35,486 bases of DNA from positions 63,585 through 99,070 of the forward strand of contig JBNGIS010009128.1 in assembly GCA_049999725.1 (NCBI GenBank). The letters run 5' to 3'. The notes beneath the pieces were generated by a model. That model had not been told where the DNA came from. It saw nothing but the letters and a program-made list of their open reading frames with translations, and did not search any database. The stretch's first letter is position 1. The number at the start of each line of letters is the position of its first letter. Positions 22,801-33,120 of the stretch are shown here, piece after piece. Source of the DNA: Haplomitrium mnioides. Taxonomy: Eukaryota > Marchantiophyta > Haplomitriopsida > Calobryales. The translations under genes were made by a program, and so were the position numbers.

Positions 22801-23406
22801 GCGTTGAAGGAAGGGGTCATGGACCCCGGTAGAACTTGTTTCACGTCAGAAGGATCAAAGTGTCCCGCGATCCTTGGCCTAGTTGTTGTTCCCGAAGGCC
22901 CTGACCCTTCATTTCTCTCCCCAATCGTCGCCTCCGGTGTGTGGCATCTGCATGCCAACCCCGCGGCCTTTCCTTGTCTGCGGCCTCTTCTCCCACTGCC
23001 ATCCTTTGATCTGTGCCTCGCATCTCGGATCCTTTGATCTTCCTTGTGCCTGATCGCCTCTAGTGGCATTCCTTCTTCCATGCTAGGCCTCGACCCTTGC
23101 ATTCCGATGACACTTACAAGCTCCCTTCTGCTTCCGTAGAATTTTAGTGGTGCCCCATTACGGGCGGACATAGTTCCCTGTTTCTGTTCCGAAGCAACTT
23201 GCAAGCCCATCTTCATTTGACCTCCCTTCCTTCTCCTTCACAACTCTATTCCCTTCCTCAAATCCAAACAATCCGTTCTTAGTTGCCGATTGAAGTCGTT
23301 TCACTGCTTCCGATGCACTTTTACACTTACCAAAGGGAGATTGGTCCAATGCTGCTTCTGATGTTACGAATTCCTCCTTAATGCTCCAAATCATTGGCTG
23401 ACATAA

Positions 23407-23416
23407 CTCCCCCTTC
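23407..23416 (-). other. Polypurine tract of the giant element
   Basis: GAAGGGGGAG on the minus strand lies three bases before the 3' LTR start TGTCAGCC. This is the normal place and composition of the plus-strand primer of LTR retrotransposons. Confidence 0.8.
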
Positions 23417-23689
23417 AAGTGTGAAGTGACCTCGCAAACACCCTTCCTCATTCCTCAATCCACTGGTTGCCTTCTCCGTAGTGGTCACTGAGTGGCTTCC
23501 GTAGTTGTTGTAGTACAATCTCACAAAACGTCTCCCCACATACTCACACACGCAACACTCACACCCCACAAGCTCACGCACACAACACAGTTGCTTGCAC
23601 TCGCACACACACTCACCCCTGATGACCATGAATTGCTGATTGGATCATGCTTGGCCTCCCTCCTTCCTCCTCCTGGTTTATGTACCTTT
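23417..23689. other. Non-coding stretch between integrase and polypurine tract
   Basis: Plus-strand sequence is rich in CACA and CTCACAC words at 23520-23620, a simple-sequence-like region that yields Cys-rich minus-strand frames (23378-23629, 23521-23796) with no recognised domain. I treat it as element 3' untranslated sequence. Confidence 0.4.
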
Positions 23690-24847
23690 TGATATGGTCG
23701 AAGTGCACTCGATTGGCAAACTTGTGGCTTTCCAACGTCTCCAATTTTGTCAACCCATTTCAATGTAGCTTCTTCAACACAAAGGGACCCATCCATCTGG
23801 TGTACAATTTCCCAAGAAAATGCACAAACCTGTTGTCATATAGCAGCACCAGGTTCCCCTCCCATAGGTCAGTCGGTTTCAGCCCCTTATCGTGTTGTTT
23901 CTTCCTCAACTATTGTTGGTGCTCCAATCTTCCTTGGGCTAGCTCTCTGGTTTCCTCCAAACTCTCTAGCTGATAGAGTCTCTTCCTTCTGCTCTAATCC
24001 TCTGCCAATCTCTCCTGTTCCAGCAGTCGTCTGGTGGGCACTTTATATTCTACTCGCACCAGAGCATGATGTCCAAAGACCAAGAAATAGGGACAATGGT
24101 ACGTTGTGGTCTTGTATTCCAGATTGTAGACATGGGTTGTGGTGAGCAGCTTGAGATCCCAATCCGATTTGTTGACTGCCACCGTCTTGTTGAGGATCTT
24201 ACCCATGATCCCGTTTGCTCTTTTGGTAAGACCATTAGCCTTGGGATGGTAGGCTGTGGTGCGGCGATGCTTGACCAAGTAGCGGGTAGTCAGGTCTCGG
24301 ATTACCTGATTGATGAAGTGGGTGCCTTGATCACTTACCAGCTCCAGTGGGGACCCAAATCTGTAGAATATTTTTCATAGAAGAAGGTAGCCACCGTCTT
24401 GGCATCATTCTTTCGAGTGGCTCTGGCTTCCACCTACTTTGTTGCATAATCCGTGGCCAGCAACATGTATTTGTTGCCCTTGCAAGTGAAGGATGCAATT
24501 CGGCCGATGAAATCAATCCCCCACTTTTTGAAAGCTGCTAGGGGAATGATGGAAACCAAGGGATGATGTTGGTTAGCTGCTAGCCTCCCCATTCTTTGGA
24601 TGGCATCGCACCTCTTTACCCATAAGTGCACATCTTTGTGCAGAGTGGGCCACCAGTACCCTGCATCTAGAATTTTCTGGATGGTGATGTCTGTTGCAAA
24701 ATGTCCCTCCACCTCCTCCCCATGCAGAGCCCACATTACCATTGTGGATTGATCTCGCTCTAAGCAGCGTCTGATCAGCCCATCATACCCCCTCTTGTTC
24801 AACACTCCTTTGATCAAGAGGTATGGTTTCACCTTCATAAGGAACAC
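23690..24847 (-). pseudogene. Integrase region of the giant element
   Basis: The zinc-binding part (frame 24434-24847) shows H-x6-H in ALHGEEVEGHF and then KRCDAIQRMG, where the second Cys of the HHCC set is replaced by Ile. The catalytic core starts with KKWGIDFIG (first Asp), continues through SDQGTHFINQ (second Asp, near 24320), and then YHPKANGLTKRANGIMGK near 24240, where the usual catalytic Glu of GLTERANG is Lys. The C-terminal part has RFVHFLGKLYTRWMGPF near 23760-23830, typical of the post-core domain. No chromodomain is seen. At least two frame changes occur. The protein would have joined element DNA to the genome; the Glu to Lys change alone should abolish that. Confidence 0.85.
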
Positions 24848-25380
24848 ATTAGCTTCCTCTCTGCTACTATCCTTCGGAATTTGAGCGGAACAGAGGAATT
24901 CAATGATAGCAGCATAGTCCGTAGCCCTTCCAGCTTTTACCTAAAACAGGTGCTCATCCAAAAATGCATCACCCACCTCGTCTTGATTGATGGGTTCAGT
25001 AATTCTGGAGAAGAAGTCAGCATTGCTGTGCTTCCTCTCGAGTTTGATCCTGAATTCAAAGTTGAATTCCTACAAGAGAAGCACCCACCTCGCATTTTGA
25101 CCAATGACATTTGGTTTATTCACTATGTACTTGAGTGCATTGTGATAGGTGTAGAAGATCACCTTGTAATGCAGCAAGTAATGCTTGAATTTCTTCAAGG
25201 CATAGATAATTCCAAGGGCTTCTCGATCTGTGGCAGAGTAATTCTTCTCTACCGAGGTTAGTAGCCTGCTGGCAAAATAGATTGGATGATCCCGCCCCTT
25301 CTCATCCACATGGCTCAACACTGCTCTGATGCACAAACCAAACACATCAATCATCACATGGAATTCTCTCCCTCCAACTG
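24848..25380 (-). pseudogene. RNase H region and linker to integrase
   Basis: Frame 25070-25357 reads as RNase H: IDVFGLCIRAVLSHVDEKG, HPIYFASRLL, then DREALGIIYALKKFKHYL with its acidic residue. FYTYHNALKYIVNKP follows, where relatives have TDH, so one catalytic Asp is Tyr. The linker to integrase continues to about 24850 with at least one stop. The domain would have degraded the RNA of the RNA-DNA hybrid during reverse transcription. Confidence 0.85.
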
Positions 25381-26575
25381 GGAGGCACTAAAACAAGTGC
25401 ATTTGCCAATCTCTTCTTCAATTTTGTGAAGCTCGCCAGTCTTTCGAGGGTGGCTTCAAAGGTGCTACCTCCCTTGGTCATTTGGGTGAGGGGCATAGCT
25501 ACTAAGGCGAATTGGTCGATGAATCTTTGGTAGTATCCCACACACCTCAAGAATCCTTGCACCTCCTTTAAGCTAGTGAGAAATGTGACATTCATCCAAA
25601 TGACGGTCTTCTCTTGATCCACTTCGATGCCCCTACTGGAAATCCGATGTCCAAGGAGCATCCCCTCCTTCACCCCGAAGAAACATTTGCTTGGGTGTAG
25701 TCTCAACCCCATCTCTCTGCACCATTGGAGGGTGAGCCTCACATCCCACTCATGATTCTCCAGCTTACCATACACCATGAAGTCATCGATGAACACTTCC
25801 AAGAATTTCTTGAGATAGTCATGGAAGATGTTCATCATTATCCGTTGAAACGTACCTAGTGGATTGCACAATCCAAAAGGCATCCTCCTGAAGGCAAACA
25901 CCCCTATTCTGTGGTGAATGCTATTTTGAGCTGATCCTCCTCTCAGATCCAAATTTGATTGTATCCGGAGTACCCGTCAAGGAAGCTATAAACTTCCAGC
26001 CCCACCACCAAATCTAGCACCCCATATGTGAAAGGCAACCGATAGTGGTCCTTCTTTGTGGCCTTATTAAGCTTCTGAAAATCTTGGCTCACTCGGATTT
26101 TCCTCTCACCATCTTGCCTCACTTTCTTGGGTACCACTACCAAGAAGGACACCCATTTGCTATTTAGTATTGGGTAGATGAAGTTTGCCTCCAACAACTT
26201 GTCGATTTCCTCCTTCACCAATAGAGAGAATCAAGGGTTCATTCTATATTGACGTTGCCTCACCAAAATTGCTGTTGGCTCCAAGTCAATCTGGTCCTCT
26301 CCTAATTCCCTCGGGACTCCTTTTAAATCCATGTGACTACAGGCAAAGGCGTCACTGAAGTTATTCAAGAGATGGGTGAGGGCTCGCTCCGACTCTTTGG
26401 GCAATTGAGAGCCTATGTGGAATGTATGTCCTTCTCGGACCACCAATTGTTTGTGTTGGGCTTCCCGCACAGTCCTCATCTCATTCCTCCCATGCATGTC
26501 TCCTTCCAGTATCAGGATCGCCCATCGCAACCCTCCCTCCACTTGGGGAGATTCTTTGAACTTTCCTGTGTCCAC
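25347..26575 (-). pseudogene. Reverse transcriptase of the giant element
   Basis: Three overlapping frames (26231-26575, 25943-26221, 25347-25952) cover the connecting region and RT. Motifs in order are FSDAFACSHMDLKGVP, then EEIDKLLEANFIYPI, SFLVVVPKK, VSQDFQKLNKATKKDHY, YSFLDGYSGYNQI, FAFRRMPFGLCN and FLEVFIDDFMVYG with the catalytic FIDD. KCFFGV and LLGHRIS follow, then RCVGYYQRFI in the connection. A stop separates the first two frames (at about 26230) and a frameshift lies near 25945. The FIDD form of the catalytic box occurs in some non-chromovirus plant gypsy lineages. Confidence 0.9.
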
Positions 26576-26578
26576 CTT

Positions 26579-27543
26579 CTACATCCGATGAGACAATTCA
26601 GACCTCTCCTCCCTTTTGGTCTTGGTGTCCTCATCCTTTGCTAGATCTTCCGCAGATTCCCTCTGATGGTGCTCTATTCTGGTGTACTTGGATAATTCAA
26701 TTTGGTTCATGGACACCACACCTTCTTCCGACATATCCTCCTCTATAGCTTCGCTCACCATTTGTACCCAGTAGTGATATTCCAACTCTTTCTCCTCTTC
26801 AGACCACTCACTATCATACTCCTTCTCGGATTGCGTTTCCCTAAGGTGAGGAACAGGTCCGTAATGCACTACCGTCTTTTCGAGGCCGAACACCAATGTG
26901 GAATTTCCCCAATTGTGCATGACTTGGGCCTCATATAGCCAGGGCCTTCCGATTAACATAGGGTATGGAGATGCTGGGGCTGGCCACATGACCAGGTAGT
27001 TTAGCTTGAACTCCTTTCCTCTGATGAAAGTTGGTACTTGGAGGAGGGAGCCTAATGGCTTCACCCGTGATCCATCCGCCAGCCTCATAATTCGGACTGT
27101 ATGTTGGAATTCCATGAATCCAAGCTTGTGAGTGGTCTCTTCCACCATTATGTTTACCCTTGCCTCTCCATCTACGGGCACCAATGATAGTGTGCACCCG
27201 CAATCTGTATGTCGATCTTTAGGGCCCCCTTGTCCTCACACACTAGCTGCAGATCCGCTAGAGCTCCTATTTGGTGCAGTCTTCTTCTTCTCTTGGCTCC
27301 CATCAATAATTCCCGGAGCTGCCTTTGATATAAGAGACTGTCCTTGATGAGTTGGCCCACTGTGGCCATAACGGGACAGTCCCTCACATCCGCCTCAATG
27401 TTGTACGGGACGGGTTTGGTTCCATCTCCTGAGGCTGCAATCTTCGCTTGTGCCTCCTCGATCTCGCCCTGCTGCTTGCGGACCTCCTTGAAGGTCTCCA
27501 CCACGGCCTGCTCCTCCTCCAAGGCCTCCAGAGCCTCCAATTA
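26579..27543 (-). pseudogene. Aspartic protease region of the giant element
   Basis: Frame 27172-27543 has a glutamate-rich, probably coiled-coil start (LEALEALEEEQAVVETFKE), then a basic LMGAKRRRRLHQ and KIDIQIAG. A frameshift near 27190 leads into 26579-27184 with VPVDGEARVNIMVEETTHKL, the retropepsin-like site (VDG in place of the usual DTG or DSG, followed by VNIM). PLGSLLQVPTF and YPMLIGRPWLYEAQVMH follow, as expected of plant retrotransposon proteases. A long acidic tail (EKEYDSEWSEEEKELEYHYW) connects to RT. It would have processed the polyprotein. An in-frame TAA stands at 27541-27543. Confidence 0.8.
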
Positions 27544-27690
27544 CTTCCTTACATGGTCTTGTTGCTTTGGATAGAACCACTTCGGATTATCCCTATGATA
27601 ATCCGAGTCACTTTGGGACTGTGAAGCTAGCAGCTTTGCCAGTTTCTCCTCATGTGACTTTGATGTTGAGTGCACATTGAATATGAGAGG
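27544..27690 (-). pseudogene. Short coding remnant between repeat B and protease
   Basis: The minus strand is open for about 45 codons with STSKSHEEKLAKLLASQSQS followed by DYHRDNPKWFYPKQQ, then the TAA at 27541. The first twelve residues are shared with the outer repeat B copy (STSKSHEEKPAK near 19940-19972); after that the two differ. In the outer copy an ATG stands two codons before the shared stretch, and here the position reads GTG. It may be the N-terminus of the downstream pol frame or of a frame belonging to repeat B. Confidence 0.45.
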
Positions 27691-28727
27691 TGGGTTGAAG
27701 TGTGGCTGCAATCATCAATACACAACAAAATCTACAAAGGAAGAATACTCAACACAAAAAATATTGTGGAAATCCTCACTCTTTACTCCAAATGCTCTCG
27801 CACAAAACACTCTTGCTCTCACCCTTTTAACTCTCAACACACTTCTCACTCTATGAAAGACTACTCTTCAAGTGCTTTCTCTCCAATGAGTCTTTAAAGT
27901 AGCTCCTCCAAGAGCTCTTCCAAGCGCTTCTCCAAAGGTCTCTCACAACTCTCAAATCTAAAATCTCCAAATGAAAACCCAGTCCAAACTCAAATTCCTC
28001 CTTCTTATATACTAGTCTAGATAATTACTAGGAGTAAAGATAAATATTCTATCACCATAGGTAAAGAATCTATGGTCATTATCTCTCTAATTATTAATTC
28101 CTACAAGTGCTCCTTAAGTATCTCCACATTTTGTTTTCTTCTTCAAGAAGAAGCTTCTCATTTGGAGCTTCTCTTATCAAAGAATCTCAACAATTAATCC
28201 AAGACTTTTCTACCTTGTATTTGTCCCTACAAACAATTCCTAAGATGATACTTCGAGATTCCCTCAAAGAATAATACAAAGAACAAATTGACTTTTCTTG
28301 ACTTTTCTCCTCTTTAGTCTATTCTAGAAGAATCTCTATAAAGTCATTAATACTAAGTCAATTTGCCAGTACTATATCTTGTTGCAAAGCTTGTCAAGAA
28401 ATATTTCTACCCATATAATAACATTTGTATTTTTTAATTTGTAGATACTCTCTATTTTGACTTTTCTGCAGCTCTATTTTGTAACTTTGACCGGTTATAA
28501 CTTCCGGTTTACAAGAGCTTTTTCACTTCTGTAAATTTTTTACTAATTACTTAAGAAATATTATATTCCTCTATAAAATATCAGCTTCTAAGCATTTCTA
28601 ATAAGAACACAATTTACTCTGTACTCAATTCTACACATATTGAAGAAAACCGATCAAATCTAAGTTTCTCCTAATAATTTCTAAGTCTTCTCCATACTTC
28701 ATCAAAATGTATCCCATTCTATGACAG
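27620..28727 (-). repeat. Repeat B, inner copy, between gag and pol
   Basis: This is a 1.1-kb AT-rich non-coding block on the minus strand. It has a TATA box TATATAAG at 28004-28011 in the shared context CTAGACTAGTATATAA, then a purine-rich leader and the short frame at 27690. The TATA context and leader match the outer copy (TATATAAT at 33846-33853, leader on either side of the giant element). The block could start with TGTCATAG at 28727 and end with CACA at 27620 like an LTR, but the flanks do not give a clean target duplication. It interrupts the normal gag-pol continuity. Confidence 0.6.
28004..28011 (-). promoter_or_regulatory. TATA box of inner repeat B
   Basis: TATATAAG on the minus strand about 320 bp upstream of the STSKSHEEK frame. 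The same position in the outer copy reads TATATAAT (33846-33853) inside the conserved CTAGACTAG context. Confidence 0.5.
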
Positions 28728-30302
28728 GGGTTTAAGCACATTAAAATCTTCACAAAACCATCCCATGCCTTCACAAGACGAGGTTGCTTGAGCTGCCTCA
28801 TTCTTGGTTTTTCGCTCAATTTTCTTCAGGCTCCTCTTTTTGGGCTTCGCCCCGACTCTGGTCACCACTCGGAAACAATCTTTGGGAGCAGGTGTCTCCC
28901 ATACTGGCAATTCCGCTTCCTCCTCCGCTTCCAAAGCTATGAGATTGACAATTGCGAGGGGAGGAGGATTTGTGCATGGTCTAGGAGGTGCATCGAGCCT
29001 TCGTGTAAGCGGGCAATTGACTGCCACATGCCCCTCCTTCTTGCACTAGAAGCATAAGGCAGGAGGTTGGTCGTAACTGCTCTTTCGTGTCTTCGGATAG
29101 TTAGAGAAAATATGGTTGAGCTGGCCACAATTCCAGCATACCATAATTGTCGTCCAAGGTGGCTGATTGGCAGCCCACTGATTTCCTGGCCCTCTGCTTC
29201 CCCCTGCTAGCATGCTCAACATGGTGTGTGGCCTCCCACTGATCTGATAAACTATCTCCGGGGCCTCTTCCATCACGTACTCCACCTCCTCTCTCACATA
29301 CTCTGGTGCGTCCTCCCTCACGTAGTGTACAGCATTATTCTCGGCCAGGCATTCTTGAGAGGAGTGTCCATGTTGCTTACACCTCATGCACCACACTCCG
29401 ACTCTCCTAGTGGGTAGGGACCTGCCTTCCGGTTTGATCATTGCCAAGAGGATGTTCATCGTCTCCATCTTGGTGCTCAGCTCTTCAATTCGATCCCTCC
29501 CCCTTGGCTTTCTGCTCGCCTCGGGTTTGGGTTCAGTTCTCTTGTATTTTCCTTTGCTGGCCCCTTGCGATGATTCACTTCCTTCTCCTTAGCATGTTTC
29601 TTTTTTTTTCAATTCCTTTTTCTTCTTCTTTTTTCGGGATGATCAGTCCTCCTCTGAGCTACTGCTGCCAGATTCATTCTCGCTTTCCAAGGAGGACTTG
29701 GAACTCTCACCTGTTTCCTCTTTGCTATCCGAGGTGTCTAAAGAGTCATCGGACTCGTACTTGGCTCTTGTCTTCCTGTAGGAGATCGTAATTGCAGCCT
29801 TGACATGGGATCAGGCTGCATTGACTGCTTCTTCAAGAGTTTGTGGATCCGTTTGTCTCACCCAGGTCCCAATTCCCCTAGGTAGAGCTGCCAGGAACCA
29901 CGCCGTGAGCGTCCCGTCTGTGGCTAGCGGGTTTAGCTTCCGCGCTACCTTCTTGAATCGTTGGAGGAATTTCCTCACGGACTCTTTCTTTTTCATCCTA
30001 AGCTGACCCATTTTGATCAACACCTCTGTCTCCTCTCCGATCCCTCTGAATTTTGCAATGAAGGCTGCTTTGAACGCAATCCAATCCTTCTTGACATTGT
30101 TGAGCAAGTTCTTGTACCATAGCTGAGCCTCTCCCTTCAAGACCGTTGGCAGAATCTCAATTTTCACATGGCTTTCCCCATTAGCTACCACGGTGTTCTC
30201 CAAGTCATCCAGCCATGCATCGGGGTCATCATTTGGACTCCCCTTGAAGGATTTGTATTTGAATTTGCCCCGAAGCCCAGAAGGAGGTACCGGATTGGCC
30301 AT
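28719..30302 (-). pseudogene. gag of the giant element
   Basis: The frame probably starts at the ATG ending at 30302 (MANPVPPSG). The capsid core of the retrotransposon Gag type follows: DAWLDDLENTVVANGES, LKGEAQLWYKNL, FKAAFIAKFRGIGEE and FLQRFKKVARKLNPLA. An acidic Ser-rich stretch and a Lys-rich run at 29600-29740 come next. Three CX2CX4HX4C-type nucleic-acid-binding knuckles are visible: CMRCKQHGHSSQEC (intact), CWNCGQLNHIFSNY (last Cys is Tyr) and one near 29030-29050 with a TAG inside it. Other stops lie at about 29809 (TGA) and near 29645 (TGA). The frame ends at 28719, directly where repeat B begins. Gag would form the particle that packages element RNA. Confidence 0.85.
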
Positions 30303-30483
30303 TCTAGCACTGGCCACGGCCACTTCCACCCACAAGTCTATGCCTTTCGCCACTCTTTCTCAACAGACTCACAACCAATTGCTTTGTTTCTTGGAATTCG
30401 CCTTCACAATTTGACTTTGGGTCTCTAGTGCACAAAGTGATATCTTGGCCTCGAGTTGGTCTCAGGTTTTTGCAAACCTTTGG
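30303..30483. other. Leader between primer-binding site and gag
   Basis: Short 5' untranslated leader of the giant element on the minus strand. No further feature recognised. Confidence 0.5.
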
Positions 30484-30500
30484 CCCTCCTTCTAGTGCCA
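30484..30500 (-). other. Primer-binding site, tRNA-Asn-like
   Basis: On the minus strand TGGCACTAGAAGGAGGG begins eight bases after the 5' LTR end. It starts with the TGG expected of the complement of CCA. As far as I recall, plant tRNA-Asn ends in a sequence whose complement is TGGCGCTAGAAGGAGGG, so only one base differs. The tRNA identity should be confirmed by a tRNA search. Confidence 0.7.
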
Positions 30501-31076
30501 AAAATTCATGTCACTCCTCTCCTTCAAGCCTTAACCTTTTTAGGTGCCACTCGGAATGCAGAGGAGGACAAATTCAGGAGATTAAGGTTCTTTTCTGAGA
30601 TGGCCCATATCCAGTTATCACTTTGAGGCTTTAAGGAATCTCTTTTACCTTACAAGCTCTTTACTCACCTCCTCATTCTCATCAGCGTACAATCTGGTCA
30701 TCCACTCACAACACCAAAGTCCACATTCACACCACACCAGTATTCCTTATGTAAATCTTTCATTGTACTTCAAGGGTCTCAAATCTAGACCCTGCCACCT
30801 TGTGTATACTTAAGAGGTAGAAATGTATTGGATTATGTGCCAATGGACAATAACAAGGGACTGGACTCCCTCCTCTTAGGGTTGTCCCAAGGTCTTGTAC
30901 AATTATAATTCTTGTCTACTCTACTATAAATTGTTTCCTACACAATAAAACAAAGTCAGGAGCAGAGAGCACTGACCCCAAGGTCGCAAGACTATGTCAA
31001 GGGACTTGACTCCCTCTTCAAAGGCTATCCCAGGGTCTGAGCAACTGATACCTAGTTAATCCTAATCTAATTGTCT

Positions 31077-31084
31077 CTTATATA
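31077..31084 (-). promoter_or_regulatory. TATA box of the giant LTR (right, 5' copy)
   Basis: TATATAAG on the minus strand. This is the copy that would have driven the element's genomic RNA, since it lies in the 5' LTR. Confidence 0.55.
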
Positions 31085-32040
31085 ATATATTTAGAATACA
31101 AATCTAACTAATACAACTATACACAAATACAACACACCCAAACCTTGCACTGCACCAAAACAGAGGCCTTGCAAGACTAATGGAATTGGTCTGCCCAACA
31201 GACTCTTCCCTTCTAGAGCAACTAACCTCCTCAATCCTTCACATCAGCTCCCACACACACATCCTTCTTCCAGATAGTTTTCAACTTCCATCGCTAGAAG
31301 CCTTAGATTTACTTCCTCAGGCTCGGAAGAGGGTTTCTTTCACTTCCACCTCTAGAAGACAGTCCTCCTAACTGCAAGTAGCTTACTCCACCCGTGAGCC
31401 TCAAACAAGTCTTCTTTGCAGTGCGCAGGCACTAACGTAGCCACCTTCTTCACAGCTCGACTTGAAAGATAGCACCAAAGCGCACTCGGAGCACTCTGGG
31501 TTGATGCTCCCGCACAAAGAATGTAGAGACGACCCCAAGATCCCACTTGGCAGTCTCTCTTGAATTCTCGACAGAACGGATCCCCTTCAAATTCCCCGTA
31601 TCGATCCACCTTCGCTCTTGGTCCACTCATAAGGATGAGTCTATCTAGATTTGCTTGAGCCTCTAGAGCTCTCCGTCCAGCGATTCTCGGCACCCCTCTA
31701 GTCCACCTCCACCCCTGCTAACCCCCAGCATGAGTACACTTGCTTCACATGATTTCTCATTGGAATCCCACTCCTACCTTAACTCGTTTGCGTTTTCCTT
31801 GTCTCAAGATTGCTGGAGCGTCTCTAGCTTGCTTGCACATCAACCCAATCAAATTTGGAGCATGTCGTTGTATACTCCCCAAGCTTCCGCTGCTCCAAAT
31901 CCTTCCCATTTGAAATGTCGTTATTCCCATTAGTAAGAGGTCGTTATTCCCGTTAGGCTCGGATACGGACGTTGCGACACCTGTCCCCCTTGTTCGTTGA
32001 ATGATGCCAAGTACAATGGTCATACAGGAGTGAGTCCGAG

Positions 32041-32288
32041 GAATCTCACGGACTGAGATTCCAAAGATTCCCACGAAATCCAAGTCCAAAGAACCCATCG
32101 GAATAGAGTTCTGAAAAATCCCGTGGAAAAGGAGTTTGAAGAAATCTCATAGATTCGCATACGAAGATACCCGCAGAACAGGGTTCCAAAGCATCTCGCA
32201 GAAAAGGAGTCAAACGGAATCTCGAAGATTTGCATCCGGAGATTCATGCGGATCCGAGTTCGTAGAGTCCACCGAAACCCAGAGTCTG
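32041..32288. repeat. 25-bp tandem repeat in U3 (right LTR)
   Basis: Ten units aligned one-to-one with 21721-21968, with the same 24-26 bp spacing and the same 75-bp higher-order pattern, so the array predates insertion of this element. Confidence 0.85.
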
Positions 32289-32304
32289 TTGTCGACTTTT
32301 CCTC

Positions 32305-32780
32305 CGTTTCCGCCATCTGACGTTGCATTCAACCTGGAAGTTGGATCAGTGCTTTGACCTTGCTCCATAGTTGACCGTGGATCCCAAGCTGAAGAAGCCG
32401 ACGGACATGGAAGTTCGAAGGATCTCTCGGACTCCTTTGAAGTGCCACGTGTCAAGGCTGACTTCCTTCCATGCCCATCGTCCGACGCCATTTTCAAAGG
32501 GGAAGGCAGAGCGACGTGCTGATCTGGTTCCATGGTTGACTCCTCTCTCACCCAAAGAATCCAACGGACCCTCCTTGAGTGCCACGTAATCCGCAGGAGT
32601 GCCGTCCGACGTCATTTTCAAAAGGGAAGGCAGACCGCCGCGCTGACTTGGTTCTGTGGAATCTAGCTAGCTCTACCGCGCCCCCACGTGTCCATTGAAT
32701 CTCCCAGAGCTCTCCGAAGACGCCATGTAATCCGAGAGGCCGCCATCCGACATCGTTTTCAACAGGGGAGCTTGACCGTC
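32305..32780. repeat. 124-165 bp tandem units in U3 (right LTR)
   Basis: Cores near 32310, 32480, 32602 and 32742 align with the four units of the left LTR. GCCACGTGTC is kept near 32443, and a further CCCACGTGTCC occurs near 32683. Confidence 0.75.
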
Positions 32781-32825
32781 GCGTTGACCTTAGGTTTTGA
32801 TGAAGACCGTGGACTCTCCCCTTTG

Positions 32826-33120
32826 GCCACGTTTCTGCCAAGCTCTGTGGGCCTCCTTCGCCTGCTACGTCTCTGTCAAAACCCTTAGACACTTCTAATG
32901 GTGCAACGTTTCCAAAAACAGCCCACGGACCTCCTGCGTCTGCCACGTTTCCGCTGAAGCCTCGCAGACACCCTGGGTCTGCCATCTCTCCGTAAGGATC
33001 CGTGGACTCCCTGAGCCCACCACAACCCCGTAGAGACCCGCGGACTCCCTGATGACGCCACGTTTTTGCTGAATCTCGCGGAATTCTCTGAAGACGCCAC
33101 GTTTCGCTGAATCTCGCAAG
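32826..33120. repeat. 39-bp tandem repeat in U3 (right LTR)
   Basis: About eight units aligned with 22506-22800, including three GCCACGTTT-type words near 32942, 33057 and 33096. Confidence 0.85.

Larger units (their letters stand above)
20189..23403 (-). repeat. 3' LTR of the giant element (3215 bp)
   Basis: On the plus strand it begins TGTCACTCC and ends GGCTGACA. Homology with 30509-33717 is continuous with a near-constant offset of about 10.3 kb and stops exactly at these points. With the TATA box at 20756-20763, the U3 part would be about 20790-23403 and R plus U5 about 20189-20730 in minus-strand sense. U3 contains the 25-bp, 124-165-bp and 39-bp tandem repeats. The long open frames inside it are products of these repeats, not genes. 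Confidence 0.93.

Noticed and set aside
22459-23216. Long minus-strand frames with a 13-residue repeat inside the left LTR (and counterparts at 32548-33158)
   Set aside because: The 39-bp tandem unit is a multiple of three, so any stop-free unit gives a long frame. The frames lie in U3, differ between the two LTRs and show no domain.
23417-23800. Chromodomain or extra gene after integrase of the giant element
   Set aside because: The Cys-rich frames derive from a CACA-rich simple sequence, and no chromodomain motif is visible.
27620-28727. Inner repeat B as a clean solo LTR
   Set aside because: TG and CA ends can be chosen, but the flanks (ACCCC and GTCCC in minus sense) do not form a target duplication, and the STSKSHEEK frame runs across the supposed border.
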